A stretch of DNA of 64,000 bases from Nectonema munidae. Its lineage: Eukaryota; Nematomorpha; Nectonematoida; Nectonematidae. Location: the NCBI GenBank assembly GCA_030549495.1, contig JAUIRK010000964.1, positions 248,001-312,000 of the forward strand, given 5' to 3'. A program made the translations under genes and the position numbers. This document shows, piece after piece, positions 1-10,917 of the stretch (within the stretch, counting starts at the first letter, position 1; each line of letters begins with the position of its first letter). The notes beneath the pieces were generated by a model that did no database searches, was not told where the DNA came from, and was given only the letters and a program-made list of their open reading frames with translations.

Positions 1-282
1 GGTGAACCGGACCAAAAGTCTCCTCCTAATATCAACATTTTGATAAGTCATGAAGAAAAAATCCTGAGTATGATGGTTGCAGGTGGTGGTATCAAATTCG
101 ACATTAAGCCGATTCTGATGGAGGCATTGATACACCTGCTCAGCGTTTATTATGCTTTCGATCTATCATATCCCAAATGCTTTCAAATATTGGGATTTTT
201 TCAGACTTATTTGTTAAAAGATTCCACTCCATTTTGTAAAAGCAGCAAATACTTGATGTTTGAAAAAACTCATTTTTCTTAA
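1..282 (+). CDS. C-terminal fragment of an uncharacterised SAM-domain-protein-3-like family
   Basis: The frame is open from the first base of the window to a TAA stop at 280-282, about 93 residues, so the real start lies off the left edge. The segment MEALIHLLSVYYAFDLSYP, followed by ILGFFQTYLL, resembles the conserved C-terminal end of a large family of uncharacterised animal proteins often annotated as sterile alpha motif domain-containing protein 3-like. Those end in a helical stretch with the pattern YxFDxxYP. The family is multicopy in many animals and its role is unknown. No SAM domain or catalytic motif is in the visible part. It could be a last exon or a piece of a repeated pseudogene. 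Assignment is from memory of family pattern only. Confidence 0.45.
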   Translation, partial: GEPDQKSPPNINILISHEEKILSMMVAGGGIKFDIKPILMEALIHLLSVYYAFDLSYPKCFQILGFFQTYLLKDSTPFCKSSKYLMFEKTHFS

Positions 283-1518
283 AATCAAGCTCATTTTTTA
301 TATACTTGCATTCTGTTTTGAAAATAAATAAAATATTTAGCTTGTTTTGAATTATTTTCTTTTAATTTTTTGTAAATTAGCTTCAATTATTCAATTATTT
401 ATCAATAGATTAAAAAATTCAATTTTCTTGAAAGATTTGTGTTTTGAAATTAATGTTGATTTCGTATTACAAAGTTATTTAACTAAGAGTATATTTATCC
501 AAAAATTTATTTTATGATGCTTTCTTTATAGTTAGCAACAAAGAGATAAAAAATACAGCATCATTTATGTGGCAAGCACTACATTCTGCAAGTGAATTCA
601 ATGTAGTTATAAAAATGCCTAGGTAGAATTGCGTTTAGAACTTTGATATATTATTTCAAAACACTATTTTACGTAAACATAATATTTTGGTAAACACAAA
701 TTTAATTGGTGATTTAAACATATTTTATCATTTCTGAAAAAATTTAAGCATTAGTAATTAGATATATTATGTTGTGAATAAAACGGACTCATTTAGTGTT
801 TAACATTGTGTTTAGAGCCTAAACACATTTTTTACAGTGTACTTAACAGATTTGTTTGTATAAGTTACAAATTAAACTAACAGTATTAACAAATAAAAAC
901 TTGTAAGTCTGACAAATATATCAGTAGTAATTACTAATCAATTAGTGGTTTTTTGGACAGAGATAATCGCAAGTTATATTCGTAATCATAACAAACTTTT
1001 TTTCTCAGTGAAACAAACTTATCATGATGCGTTATCTTTAAAATAAGTACGTCTGTTTTTCTTTTTGAATTTTGCAATAACTGTGTTGGTAAGTAAAACT
1101 ATATGAGTATAATTTTATGCATAATAATACTGAGGTAGTCTATTGTAACAACAAAAAAGTCAATTCATTATAATAGCGAAAATATGAATACATTTTTAAC
1201 AAAGTAAAATGGGTGAAATTTCACCCAAGGGTAAAAAATGTTTTTTTTAATTTATTTTCATATATTTATTCATATATTGACTATGATTTAATTTCCAATC
1301 ATAGTCAAATTCAATTACTTTAAATTTTATATTAAAATAGCCAAAAGTTAAACTTTTGAATAGTTAAAATAAAATATTTATCAAAGTTCAAAAATTAAAA
1401 TGGGTGAAAAATCACCCAAAGAAACTTTTTAGAAACCTAAAAGTTTGACTGCATATTTAATATAAATCTTTTTTAAATAAATGTGAATTCATTTTATGTA
1501 ACCAGCGTTTCTCTAGAG
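283..1518. other. AT-rich intergenic stretch without a gene
   Basis: No reading frame or splice-flanked segment here looks like protein. The only structure is two 16-bp near-palindromes, at 1211-1226 and 1402-1417, of the form GGGTG...CACCC. They match others around the piggyBac to the right. Confidence 0.5.
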
Positions 1519-2082
1519 CAGAAGTTCTTAACCGAGGTTCACATGGACCTTAGGGATCAGTTTAATATTTGTGGGTGTCCACAAGTGAAATATAACAAAT
1601 CGGGGGTCCACAATGATATTTTAGTGGTGTTTGAAGAAAACCATTTCAGAGTGGTTACGTTTCTTAATTGTTATTTTTAATATCAAGATTTCTTTATTTT
1701 TCTCCTTCTTAAAATAACTTGGTATTTTTTTCTCTTAAATCTTAACTATTACAGTAATGTTAATTGTGTATACAAGGTAAGTTTTAATTGGAAGTAGTAG
1801 TAAGCCCTCTTGTATTTGATCATCATCACTAACTGTACACAATGTGAAAGAACAGTTTCCGTAATTGAAGCATCATCAGTTCCACTTTGTATGTTCAAAT
1901 CTACTTTGAAAATTTTTGAGGTTTGAATTAACGTCTAGTAGCTTCATGATGAGTATCGACAAACTAGCCGCCATTCGTTAGCTTTGATGATCTTGATTTA
2001 CTTATCAATTGAAGTTGTGAATTCAATCTCAAGTGACGCACATTTCTGACCATTTAAACTGTTTCCTTGCTTGGTATTTATT

Positions 2083-2290
2083 AGCAGCGATTTTCACGAT
2101 GACGATATTGCAATATATGGCGAATATTTGGAAAATATGCATGAGGATATGCAAGCTCGCTTTAGTGACCTACTCATGATGGATGGATATACCAACCTAG
2201 GTTTCATTTCCTTTCGAGGTTAATGTTGCCTATGCAGTGATGTACCAAGAGTTGAGAGGGACCGCCCTGGGCGCAGAATTTATTTGCATT
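2083..2290 (+). pseudogene. hAT transposase fragment, middle part
   Basis: The plus strand encodes LENMHEDMQARFSDLL, then after a frameshift near 2190 it reads IPT-stop-VSFPFEVNVAYAV. In animal hAT transposases of the ZBED5/GTF2IRD2 kind, a segment close to LxxLHxDMxxRFxDLL is followed by IPxWVxxPF, so the order fits. The in-frame TAG stands where the family has tryptophan. The fragment stops at the TTAA at 2289, where the piggyBac appears to begin. It is dead: one frameshift, one stop, and no N-terminal half recognised. Confidence 0.6.
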
Positions 2291-2411
2291 AAGTCTTTCA
2301 CACGTGTTGGGTGGAATTCCACCCATTAAGTTTTTATTACAAAAATCTTTCTCATGAAGTAGCTAGAAAGTATTTTTATAAACTTATAAGTTTTTGTTAA
2401 AAATATAAATA

Positions 2412-2520
2412 CAGTAGACCCTCGTTAACTCGGACCCTGATAACTCGGATATCGGATAAGTTGGACCCTGACCGAGAAAACAAATGTTTGCCATCATTGG
2501 CTTACAAGGGGTCATTTTCA
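2412..2520 (+). mobile_element. pogo/Tigger-type terminal inverted repeat fragment
   Basis: After TA, the sequence CAGTAGACCCTCGTTAACTC, followed by repeats of GATAACTCGGAT and GTTGGACC, matches the known style of Tigger/pogo ends (CAGTAGANNCTCGTTAANTCGGACC). Only one end is visible. The sequence then degenerates into T, C and G homopolymers, so the other end is lost or unreadable. Confidence 0.6.
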
Positions 2521-2524
2521 TTGA

Positions 2525-2760
2525 CTTTTTTTTTTTCTTTTTTTCTCAAAAAAACCCTTTTTTTTTTTTTCCCCCCCCCCCCCCCTAAAAATTTTGGTGG
2601 TTCTTCCAAACTTTTTTTGGTAAAAAATCCTTTTTATTTGAATTTTTTTTTTCTATAAATATAAAAAACAGACCCCCCCCTCTGTGGGGGGGGGAATTGG
2701 GGGGGGGGGCCCCCCCCCCCCCCCCCCCAGTCAAAAAAAGGGGGGGGGTAATAATGATTT
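2525..2760. repeat. Tract of long T, C and G homopolymers
   Basis: There are runs of T, then of about 15 C, then alternating runs of about 9 to 20 G and C around 2673-2745. The surroundings are very AT-rich, so this is out of character. It may be a true simple repeat or an error in sequencing or assembly. No coding content. Confidence 0.8.
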
Positions 2761-3317
2761 TTTTGATTATTTTTATCGCGTTTATGTGTTTTTTTTTAAT
2801 TATTCACCTATTTTAAACAGTGAAATAATTTTTTAAAAATATATTTTCAAATTCTTTTTTTTTTTAATTCTTTAAAAAATATTTGAACTTTATTTCTCCA
2901 TGTATTTTTAGGTTGCATCTTGCTAATAATATAAATATTCTGAGCAAAAAGAGTTTTGCCTTGTAGTTATATTCATTTGATTCTTGTGTGGGATTCCACC
3001 CAAAAGGAGTCATAGGTCGCCTAGCTTAGGTATAATGCAAAACATAATTGAGTATTTTTCAAGTTTCTCTAACATAAATTTTTGCTTTCGATTCATGATT
3101 CCATCACAGCATGTTGTGTACTTATGTGCTTTATGTGTGTAATTATACATGTACATGTTTTCCATATGTTTTCATGTGCCCATCTTTTCTTTGGTGAGAT
3201 ATAATGAATAATGCAGCTGTCTCTTTTCTTTTCTTTTTTCTAATGTCACAACTTCATTCATTCATTCTTATTTTTTTTCTTACAGAGTCTTTAATTAATT
3301 TTTAAAACATGCCTCGA

Positions 3318-6028
3318 CACGCCAAAGAGAATACCAATTGTCCAACGATGAATTGCTTCAAATTTTAGACTTTGCATACAGTGATGAAGAGGGTCTTTTT
3401 GACTTGGATGAAGAGGATGTAAACTTTCTAGAAGAATTAATTCCTCAGTCAAACTATTCAAATTTTGGATCCTCTTGTTGAAGTTGATACACAACCGACT
3501 CCTGAATTGACAATTGAAAACAGAAAGTGGACAAGGAACTTTCCTACAATTTTACACTGTAGCGGATCGTAGCAAAATAGAGAATGGGGTAAAGTTAAAC
3601 TTGAATATGAAGATATCCCAAACCCTTTTGAAGTCTTTCATGATGTGTGCAAACTTGATGAATTGATTGATAAGATATTAATTCCCCAGAGCAAATTATA
3701 CTTTCAGAAAGGAATTCCTTTTGAAGTTGATAAAGAAGAAATGAAAGCATTCATTGGCATAAATATAATGATGTCTTATCATGTTTTGCCAGAACTACGC
3801 GATTATTTTTCTAATGATCCTGATTTGAGAGTACAAGCAATTGCTGAGACGATGACTAGAGATAGAATGTACGCAATCAGAAGAGCTTTGCACTTTTCTG
3901 ACAACAACAAAGCGCTTGCCAGTCTGCAAAATCCTTCTTATGACAGAGCATGGAAAATAAGACCTCTAATAGATCATTTCAATGCTGCTTTTCAAAATGC
4001 GATGGAACCAACTTTTGAGCAAGCTATTGATGAACGAATGGTTAAATTCAAAGGGCAGAGTTTGATGAAACAATACATGAAAGATAAACCTATTCAAAGA
4101 GGTTTCAAGCATTGGTGCAGAAATAATGCAAGAAGTGGTTATTTATTTGAATTTGACATCTATGTTGGTAGAAAAACTATTGCAACCGAAGTTGGTTTAT
4201 GTAAAAGCGTAGTCATGCAATTAACAAAATTATTGTCAAACTCAGACTGTCATTTGTTTTTTCACAATTTCTATACATCACTTGCTTTAGTATACCGTCT
4301 TATGACAGAGCATAACATATTTTCATGCGGTACTGTAAGACAAAATAGAAAAGGACTCCCAAAAGATATAAAGTTGGATAAGGAATTAAAAAAGGGTGAA
4401 ATCGAAGCAAGATTCTATAATGGGATGTCCTTGGTGAAATGGCTAGATACAAAAGTTGTCATGATGTTATCAACTATTGACTCAGGAGCTGAAACAAACA
4501 CGGTTTATGTGAAGCGTAGGCAAAAGGGAAAAGCAGGTAAAGTCAATATTCAAGTAACTGCAATGGTTCAACGTTATAACAAGTTTATGCGAGGAACTGA
4601 CCTTCTAGATCAGGGGCTCCCAACCTTTTTTTGCTTGTGGACCCTTTGAGCGATAACTTATTAACTGTGGACCCGCATGATCTATAAGAAACATATATAA
4701 ATATGTATATTCAAATAGGGAAAACATTTCAATTTTAATTGTAAATTTAAAAAAAAAACGAATATATATTATATTGATAATTTTACATCTAAAGGCTTCC
4801 TTGAACAAGATAAACAAAAAATCTTTCGGCATAATATTTTTGAATCAAATATCAATAAAAAGAAGTACAATATAGCATTTAAATTTTATTATTCTTAAAA
4901 AAAGTAACGGCGTCGTACAAATTAATGAGGACCTTGAGCCTGATGTTGTGAAGCCAATTTTTTAATATCTGGTTTCAAATTGGATAAAGCCAGACGAAGG
5001 TATCCCCTCTTTTCACAAGGTCAAGACGATTAGGATACTTGGTTAATAGCTGATTCGCACAACTAACACCACATTCCACAAGATAGGTAGGCGGAAAAGC
5101 AATGATGTACATTTTAACGTTTTCCCATAATAGCGGATATTTAAAGGCAAACTCACTACGTCTCCATGCATTTTATTGATCTTTATTAAAATAAACTTTG
5201 AGCCCACACGTCACATTGTAATTCAACAAGTTCTTTTTGAAGTCGATTGAAACATCAGCAGCATTCACCTCAAATGGATTGGATACCCATTCTGGAATTT
5301 CCAGCTCTAACAATTCTTTGAAACGAGTTCATATCTTCGTGAATATTTTTCAGATAGTTAACGTATGCAATACAGTCATCTTTTAAATTACTGCTAACCG
5401 AAGCAAGTGCAGGAAATTGATCAAGCTTACGACGTGAGATGTTGGTAAGGCATGTTGGTGGATGCTGATAACTCATTTGTTATTTATTTACATATTATTT
5501 ATTTTTGGCAAAGACTTCATGGACCCCTTACTGTGTTAAAAGGACCCCAATATTCATATTTTTGTACATTGACCCCTTTAAATTCCCAATGGACCCTTAG
5601 GGGTCCATGTGGACAACGTTGGGAAACTTTGTTTTAGATCAACAAACGAGTGTTTATACATTTGATAGAAAAAGCCCTGGAAAATATTATTGCAGACCAT
5701 TTTGGGATTACATCAATATGGGCATTGTAAATTGTTTCATTGTTTACCAGAAAATTTAAAAAAAAAGAAGTTTTCGAAAAATAAAGTCTATAAAAACGTA
5801 AAAAGAGTTTAGAAGAGAATTAGCTCATTCCCTTATTGGAAATTTTTCATCCAGAAAAAAGTAAACTCCTTCTATACAACCTTAATCCATTATGCTGAGA
5901 AACATGGACGATGCAAACAGTGTTATGACAAAGAAAAAAATGATCATAAAGGATTTATTAAGTGCTTAGATTGTGACGCTTATCTCTGTCTCAATAAAAA
6001 TCGAAATTGCTGGGAAAAATATCATTAA
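3318..6028 (+). pseudogene. piggyBac transposase, broken, split by a hAT insertion
   Basis: An acidic N-terminal stretch (about 3318-3450) leads, after frame changes, into an open frame at 3645-4649. This holds the DDE core: AIDERMVKFKG with the first Asp, then FHNFYTS, WLDTKVVMMLST and YNKFMRGTDLLDQ. The second catalytic position is His, where the family has Asp (DNFFTS). The hAT at 4611-5631 interrupts just after GTDLLD. Beyond it the frame resumes as QTSVYTFDRKSPGKYY and PFWDYINMGIVN, and later as CKQCYDKEK...CLDCDAYLCL, the Cys-rich C-terminal domain typical of piggyBac. Several frameshifts follow 5755. The element cannot be active as read. Confidence 0.85.
4611..5631 (-). mobile_element. 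hAT transposon (1,021 bp) nested inside the piggyBac
   Basis: Ends are CAGGGGCTCCCAACC on the left and, read inward from the right, CAAAGTTTCCCAACG. The flanking 8-mers TTCTAGAT (4603-4610) and TTTTAGAT (5632-5639) form a target duplication with one mismatch. It lies exactly where the piggyBac frame breaks. On the minus strand it encodes a hAT C-terminal domain: AWRRSEFAFKYPLLW, FPPTYLVECGVSCANQLL, YPNRLDLVKRG and LASQHQAQG. Upstream is a shorter piece containing YLKNIHEDM. No catalytic middle is present, so it is a deleted, non-autonomous copy of the ZBED5-like group. Confidence 0.85.
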
Positions 6029-6597
6029 AAATAAATTTTTAAATTTGTGAAATTTTTTTTTCACTATCAAAAATACTTTTTATTACATAAAAATAAAGCA
6101 TTTTGTATTACCTTTTTATAATTTTATACTTTAAAATAAGTAGATGGAGTTATTTAAGCAAACTTTGTAGAAAATTAAATAAGTTTTGAATATTTCGTTT
6201 TTTTCTCTTTTTTTTCAAAAAAAAAGTACAAATACTCTATCATACTTTCCTTACCAAATAAAGTTCAACTTTTCCGACATGGTGGGTGGGATTCCACCCA
6301 AAATTTTTAAATATTTTTTTCCTTATAAAAAAGGAAATTGATAAAATTATTTATAAAATAGGTTTAACTAATGCTTAACAATCTACTTATAATAATTTTC
6401 CTAAAAAAAATTAAGAGATCATTTTTTAGGACTGAAGGAATTTAATCGAGATATTTTAGACTTTATCACATTTAGGACCAAACAAAGAAGAAGACTTTAG
6501 TCATTCCTATTTAATTCCATTTAAAGTAGGAATTAGTCTGGGTTCCCTTTGAGAATATTGGTCTTAAATGGGTTAATAGTGATTTGCTACACTTTTT

Positions 6598-6777
6598 ATT
6601 CCAATTTTCCATACCTATATACCTCTATTATTTCCAACATCGTATCTTGTGGAATCGGGATTTAGTTGTGTTTCTCAACTGTTAACACAAGTTGGAAATG
6701 AAATTGACATTGTGAAAATATGTGATCTTCGACTATCCTTAACATCGATGCAACCGGATAATTCAATTGTAGAATAA
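6598..6777 (+). pseudogene. hAT transposase fragment, C-terminal dimerisation region
   Basis: The plus frame reads IPLLFPTSYLVESGFSCV, QLLTQVGNEIDIVK and DLRLSLTSMQPD, then ends at TAA 6775-6777. FPTSYLVExGFS followed by a NRLDIxKxGDLRL-like segment is the hAT C-terminal signature. Here the arginine in the NRLDI region is lost. It is most simply the C-terminal remainder of the hAT whose middle part lies at 2083-2290, with the piggyBac between them. Confidence 0.7.
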
Positions 6778-6928
6778 TTTATTTGCATTAATTTACCTTT
6801 CCTTTAAAAATAAAGATTAATTATATACTGTTTCTTTGCGTTTATCTTTTATCAAATAGCTATGACGGGGTCTGCCAAAGAGAGAAGGGAAAAGGAGTCC
6901 ATGGGTAAAAAAAAGGTTGAACACAATT

Positions 6929-7414
6929 CAAGGATGTCCAACTAAAACAAGCAGCGGGCCATTTAGAAAAGTTATTGGACACGGTCGGGCCGCACCTATT
7001 TAAAAAAATAACAATAATTTTTTTATAAAATATTTATCAGAAACTTTTTTATCCTGATTAATGATTATCACAATTTTTATAAAAATTAAACATAAGATAA
7101 GTAGTTAATTGAAAGAGTTATTTTTATTTATAAAAGCTGTCTCTCACTTTTACAAATAATTCAAATTCAAATTTTTCAAATGAAAACATTGGGATTAATG
7201 TGTCAATACGCTATTTTATATTAAGTGAATTAATACTTGTAATCTATTTACAGTTCACTTGTATCATTGAGAGCTTCTTTGACATCTTTTGTCTTTTGCC
7301 AAAACGTCAATTATAAACTAATATCTATATAATTTAACATAAACCTTATCTCATTTTCTTAGAGGGCTGCAGAAATTTGGCTTGCATAATGGACTAATAT
7401 GTAGGACACCCCTG
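6929..7414. mobile_element. hAT-type MITE remnant
   Basis: The left end CAAGGATGTCCAACT and the reverse complement of the right end, CAGGGGTGTCCTACA, are similar hAT termini. Inside each is a GC-richer GGGCC or GGGCTGC segment, as in hAT elements beginning CAGGGGTGTCCAA. The body is AT-rich and shows no transposase. No clean 8-bp target duplication is seen (ACACAATT against AGCTAGAG), so it is old or rearranged. Confidence 0.5.
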
Positions 7415-8012
7415 AGCTAGAGTATGAACGATTAGCGGTATCGCAACGCATCAAATTTTACGCGCCATACTTTTATAATCACCACCACGCGAGAAAAATG
7501 TTTCAAAATTTTAGATTAAATGTGTCACTTCATTGTTGGCACCATTATTTACTTTTTGATATATTCAAATTCTCAATCAATTCATTTTGAAAATATTATT
7601 CACTCACAATCCATAGGCCTTACCTTTTCTTTGAAATCATCATAATCAATATTTCTAAATACAGAATCAATAGTACACATTCATTTTAAATTTTCTATAA
7701 ATAATACAATAAATAATATTTCACTTCATCATATACCCATAACAAAAACGCATGATTTCAGCCTTGCGATATAAATTATAGATTTTATATTATGAAAATG
7801 AATACAAATGTATTCACGAAATAAACTAATTTTTACAAATAATGCTATAAACATAAAATAAGAAGGGCCGTAGCATATTGGGTGTATAATTGGAGTAAAG
7901 GATACCACAAGATCGCCATTTGCTAAAGACTTACGTTCTTAGATCGGCATCAATAATAAAAAAAGTTGGAAAAATTACAAAACTCTCAATGGATAACAAA
8001 AAAGAAAGATAC
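7415..8012. other. No gene seen; intron of the TBC1D9-like gene
   Basis: This lies downstream of the GRAM exon on the minus strand, so it belongs to the following intron. I looked for the next expected exon (an HFFSxFLN-like segment) and did not find it. Confidence 0.4.
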
Positions 8013-8218
8013 CTTTTCATTACGAGTGCAAATTTTAATGGCATTGGGTGTGAGAAGAGAAGTATGCTTCGTTAACCCGGTGACTTCTGTCCATCGCATA
8101 CAAATCTTGGTCTCCATATTGAGCAAGTGAGAGGCATGAAAGCATAAGTAATTGAGAGTAAGATACATCCAGCCTTGACGAGGAAGATTTTTGCTTTTCC
8201 AGTAGGAACAAGAGTAAT
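8013..8218 (-). CDS. TBC1D8/TBC1D9-like RabGAP, GRAM-domain exon
   Basis: On the minus strand the exon starts after AG (…AAAATAG) at 8218 and ends at AAG before the donor GTATCT at 8012. It encodes [20 protein letters not shown], then LNYLCF, KICMRWTEVTGL, SLLTPNAIKICTRNEK. Animal TBC1D9 proteins have [20 protein letters not shown] and VIRWVDITQLEKNATLLLP at the same place, the first GRAM domain. The family are Rab GTPase-activating proteins acting at membranes. The exon is 206 nt. Its first two bases complete a Tyr codon begun by the exon at 10230-10406, restoring EKLVNYYSCSYW. The TBC catalytic domain is not in the window. Confidence 0.85.
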
Positions 8219-10229
8219 CTATTTTAAAAATATATTAAAAGCAAGCCTCTTTAAAAAAAGTCACAATTCTTACATTACAAACAGCAAGAAGAATACTACT
8301 AATACAATTGTAGAAAAAATAATACTCATTTTTTGATATAATAGAAACTATGTTTATTTATTAATCAATTAAGAAAGATTGAGATATGATGGCCAAAATA
8401 GATTTCATGAGTAATTATAACAAGTGATCTTAAAACTCACAACAAAATTAAAGTTAGCAGTAAATGTTGTCTTATCGCAATACGGGATAGCGATTTATTT
8501 AGCGAGGAGTAAGAAAAATTAAAGGGTTTTTAAAATAAGTGAAGTATCTCTTTGTTTTATAAAGAAACAATGATTAATCTATCATATATTGTTTAAAAGT
8601 TAATATATTTCGCATTGATTGACAGGTTTGATTGTTTTTTTACAGGTTTGATTGATTTTCATGCAAAATAAATAACACAATAAGATTCGCAATGAATTAC
8701 TTAGTAGGTTCGATAGCTATTCATTCTGTGCTATCCATCTAACTGTGATCAATAGAAAGAACCGAAACAGCCTCAAGTACCCGAATCTTCAATCAACACG
8801 AAATCATCTGTTGAAGAAAAAAGCTCCTCTGATAGTGCTCATCATCTTTTATCGCAATAAGAAACAAGAAGTGTATATATACTTCCAAATATATATTCCA
8901 AATCTTTATTTTTAATCAAAGTTTTCTTTATAATAAAAAATAAATTAGAAAAAACACAACACATTAAAATCATCTTTTAGAACGTATTTAGAACAAATTA
9001 TCTGCTAGAAATATAATTCTATTGAAAAAAGCGAACTTTAGTCCTCAAAATTATGACCTTCAAAGGACTAAGATAAAAAATTTTCTTTGATTTTATAGAA
9101 TTTTACTCACGTTTCATTTCATTTTTAGTTTTCGATTTTCAAAAATTATGAGTAATAATGCTTAGTTCTTATTTTATATGTTCAATTCAAAGATTAAATA
9201 TCCGCTTTCAGCTGATTTTTAATTTTTGATATCATATAATCAAATAATATAATTATCTAGAAGGTGTTCTTTAGATTCTAGGTGTTTATTTTTCAACGTT
9301 TCTATCCACAGAAGCAGTGACGTAATAAATTTGAATGAGGGTCAGAAAATTGTAGCTATCTCTATGATATATTGGCTTTATTGGAATCCAGGCACGTTTC
9401 TAAGAATACCAAATCTTTTTTTCTATTTGTTTAAACGATAAACTTTATTGCTAAATGGGAAAGATTTTTCAGTATGCTTAAAACAGCCTAAAAACCACTA
9501 ATGATGGATACTCTGTGCTCTATCCACACCACAACGAAGAATCCCTTCAAGGATATCTACACAGGTTAAATGTTCCGTTTCAAAATTTTAAAAATATGCC
9601 AAAAATATTTAATAATAAATATGTAAAAGTTTACTAATAGTTTAAATCTATAAAATTTAAGTTAGCAAGTGCAAATACGATAATAAAAAGTGATAAAAAT
9701 TTGAAAAAGTAAAAAGTTGATTTTCACTATCTAACAGATACACTAATAGACGCATTCTCTATGCCATGGTTCTTTGAATTTTGATAGATGTAAACAAAGC
9801 AATAAATCATAACTAAACAACATACAACTTATGTATATAAAAAATATATCATTTGAAAACGTACACAGGATTATTATATACGTACACAGGACATTGTGTA
9901 TCCCAAACGTTATCAAATGATGGGTACTGAACCAACAAAGTGTGTAATAAAAGTGTTAGAGTTAGACAAGTAATATACTAGTTCAATACTAAGAAAGTAT
10001 TATTGATAAATATTGTATAGCTGCAATTAAAGTATTTTTCTACTATTAATATAAATTCTGTAAAGAAAGTAATATTTCCCAGACGTTTTTGGATTGAAAA
10101 TATTCCAAGTCAAAAAACATATCTAAAAGAAAAAGTTTGAAAATTAAAAAAAGGCTTAGAAACCTAATACTTGTAAAAAAAAATGTAGTAAAAATTATTT
10201 TTAAAAGAATTATAAAGGTAAAATATTAC
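8219..10229. other. Intron of the TBC1D9-like gene
   Basis: This 2-kb stretch lies between the two recognised exons on the minus strand. It is AT-rich and has no identifiable transposon. On the plus strand, 8756-8860 follows a possible AG and encodes a short hydrophilic Ser-rich peptide ending in a stop (EPKQPQVPESS…), with AATAAA-like sites after it. I cannot show that this is a gene. Confidence 0.6.
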
Positions 10230-10406
10230 AGTTTACAAGCTTCTCATCGAATAAAAGCGGGAAAATTTGGTTAAATTTTTTAATAGACGCTTTAAAAGAT
10301 GGAGAAAGAATTGAATTAAGATATTCTGAATGATTAGATGCAACAAAGGTTCTATTCGACTCCATTCCAAAGAGGTTAGATAAAAAGGATTGTGTATATG
10401 ACACTA
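10230..10406 (-). CDS. TBC1D8/TBC1D9-like RabGAP, exon before the GRAM domain
   Basis: The minus strand has a good acceptor (CCTGCAG, after a pyrimidine stretch) just above 10406 and a donor GTAATA below 10230, giving a 177-nt exon. It encodes a variable region ending in FKASIKKFNQIFPLLFDEKL then VN, with the last base starting a Tyr codon. Human TBC1D9 has FKEAIVKFHRLFGMPEEEKL followed by VNYYSC here. The reading phase matches the exon at 8013-8218 exactly. Exons further 5' should lie at higher coordinates or beyond the window; I did not find them. Confidence 0.8.
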
Positions 10407-10917
10407 CTGCAGGTTTAAAAAAAGCTCACATTTCGATTTAAAGTATTTATTAACATTTAAAAAATTTGGATTTTATGGAAATGAAAATATTTATTCAAAA
10501 ATTTTTTTATCATCCTTCTCTGATTTCCTATTTATAAATTTTATTTATCTTTTATTTAACTTAATAGGATTTTAAAATACATTTAGGTATGATTAGTGAT
10601 TTTAAGTTTGGGATTGAATCACTGGCAACAAGCAGTGTTTTCATTAAGTTATTTGGATGTTCATTGCCAAAAAGCAGCCTTTTTATTCATTCAAGCCTAA
10701 CACAATAACCAGTAAATTTTGACAATTAAAAATATACGATTAAAATTTATCTCATTTCTGTGTTTGAAAAATTATTAGTGTTGCCGTTTACCCATTTATT
10801 AACAAAAAAAGAAGAAAACTTTAGTATTTAATTTAGTAGGAATTTGTGTTACTTGTCTTAGGAAACATTGATTTTAAATATATTAATATAGCCGATAAAA
10901 AAACAGCACATTCATGA
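10407..10917. other. No gene seen between the TBC1D9-like exon and a retroelement fossil
   Basis: AT-rich sequence with no recognised exon, repeat or transposon end. It is presumably intron of the minus-strand gene. Confidence 0.4.

Larger units (their letters stand above)
1211..6299. repeat. Five copies of a 16-bp palindrome GGGTGRRATTYCACCC-like
   Basis: Copies lie at 1211-1226, 1402-1417, 2309-2324, 2986-3001 and 6284-6299. Each is a short inverted repeat with GGGTG or GTGTG on one side and CACCC on the other. Three lie at or inside the piggyBac element and two lie upstream of it. Subterminal palindromic repeats are common in piggyBac-type elements and may be transposase binding sites. 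That role is inference here. Confidence 0.55.
2289..6576 (+). mobile_element. piggyBac-superfamily transposon inserted in a hAT remnant
   Basis: The transposase reading frame at about 3318-6028 is clearly piggyBac. The left edge is placed at TTAA (2289-2292), followed by GTCTTTCACACG and a 16-bp palindrome; CCCTTTCAC-like starts are common in such elements. The right edge is placed at AAATGGG-TTAA (6573-6576), which reads TTAA-CCC from the other side, the usual piggyBac form. The two ends do not match each other well, so both limits are tentative. It also contains a Tigger-like end, a homopolymer-rich tract and a complete hAT insertion. Confidence 0.5.
1519..6928 (+). mobile_element. hAT transposon remnant, split by a piggyBac insertion
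   Basis: The left end at 1519 begins CAGAAGTTCTTAACC and runs into a GGTTC...ATGGACC motif typical of hAT termini. Near 6890-6918 the reverse complement of TTCAACC...CCCATGGACTCC is a plausible right end, though I cannot fix it to the base. Two pieces of one transposase type on the plus strand lie inside: a middle part at 2083-2290 and a C-terminal part at 6598-6777. The piggyBac sits between them. The family resembles the ZBED5/GTF2IRD2-related hAT group. The boundary at 6928 is uncertain and no clear 8-bp duplication was found. Confidence 0.45.

Noticed and set aside
8756-8860. Last exon of a plus-strand gene
   Set aside because: The peptide is Ser-rich and ends in a stop, but the acceptor has no pyrimidine tract and no partner exon was found. 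Kept only as a note in the intron entry.
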